The notes under the pieces: generated by a model
The model's input: the letters and a program-made list of their open reading frames with translations, nothing else
Told to the model about the DNA's origin: nothing
The model's database searches: none
From: Frankiaceae bacterium
GTDB lineage: Bacteria; Actinomycetota; Actinomycetes; JAFAQI01
Assembly: GCA_030840615.1 (NCBI GenBank)
Contig: JAVEEE010000061.1
Coordinates: forward strand, 1-6,378
Direction: 5' to 3'
DNA: 6,378 nucleotides
Position numbers and translations under genes: made by a program
Shown here: positions 6,224 to 6,378 of the stretch, piece after piece
Layout of the letters: every line of letters begins with the position of its first letter
Position numbering within the stretch: position 1 is the stretch's first letter

Positions 6224-6378
6224 CGAGATGGCTGTGTGCTGACGCGACCGTCAGTGCGAACTGCTGGATGCGAGCGACGACGCCACCGGTCGCGGCGTAG
6301 GGACCGAAGGTCTGGCCGGCCACGGTGATCGTGTAGGTCGCGGACCAGCGGGTCGTCAGCTCGCCGTGCAGGTGTCCG
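6210..6378 (-). CDS. Convergent gene, C-terminal 55 residues only; unassigned, possibly a secreted beta-rich protein
   Basis: Reading the - strand from the right edge, the frame with first complete codon at 6377-6375 stays open for 55 codons and ends in TAG (6212-6210). Coding character is strong: 47 of the 55 codons end in G or C, while the other frames of this stretch give Arg-rich or interrupted products. Visible sequence includes G-H-L-H-G-E-L, R-W-S-A-T-Y-T-I-T-V-A-G, F-G-P-Y-A-A-T-G-G-V-V-A-R, F-A-L-T-V-A-S-A-H and a final L-V-S-H-G. Alternating hydrophobic residues with W, Y and T suggest beta strands. The pattern resembles the C-terminal ends of secreted or anchored actinobacterial proteins with PKD/Ig-like domains, but this is an impression and no family is assigned. 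The start is outside the window. The 3' end overlaps aroE by 14 bases in opposite orientation, leaving no room for a terminator between the two stops. Confidence 0.75.
   Translation of the reverse strand, partial: GHLHGELTTRWSATYTITVAGQTFGPYAATGGVVARIQQFALTVASAHSHLVSHG

Overview
The window is a fully coding piece of a high-GC actinobacterial chromosome. GC is very high throughout, GTG is used as a start codon, genes overlap by a few bases, and the gene order is one known from actinobacteria (rarA, two small membrane-associated proteins, alaS, ruvX, mltG, aroE). The AlaRS N-terminus (L-V-P-A-G-M-V-P-F-K) and the DUF948/DUF6167-like pair look more like Streptomyces and its relatives than Mycobacterium. 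That placement is from memory of family sequences and is not a phylogeny.

Layout on the + strand. The 3' end of rarA (replication-associated AAA+ ATPase) enters from the left edge. It overlaps a DUF948 single-pass membrane protein (365-817) by ATGA. That gene overlaps a 77-residue DUF6167-like protein (814-1047) by GTGA. Alanyl-tRNA synthetase alaS (1067-3754) follows after 19 bases. Next come ruvX/yqgF (3783-4247), then mltG (4240-5334, overlapping ruvX by 8 bases), and after 52 bases shikimate dehydrogenase aroE (5387-6223). No spacer is long enough, or looks terminator-like enough, to split this run, so it reads as one co-directional, probably co-transcribed block. It joins DNA maintenance (rarA), translation (alaS), rRNA processing or nuclease function (ruvX), cell-wall glycan processing (mltG) and aromatic amino acid synthesis (aroE). 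The link is conserved neighbourhood rather than one pathway.

At the right edge a convergent gene runs on the - strand. Its last 55 codons and TAG stop (6377-6210) are present and its stop lies 14 bases inside the aroE end. It is easily missed because its start is outside the window. It has strong third-position GC and a beta-strand-like, secreted-protein-like C-terminus, but no family can be assigned.

There is no sign of a mobile element, CRISPR array, RNA gene or novel multi-gene system. The points most worth a second look are small: a 10-codon reading frame that exactly bridges the alaS stop and the ruvX start, the overlapping convergent gene end, the tightly coupled pair of uncharacterised membrane proteins between rarA and alaS, and an unclear translation start for aroE.
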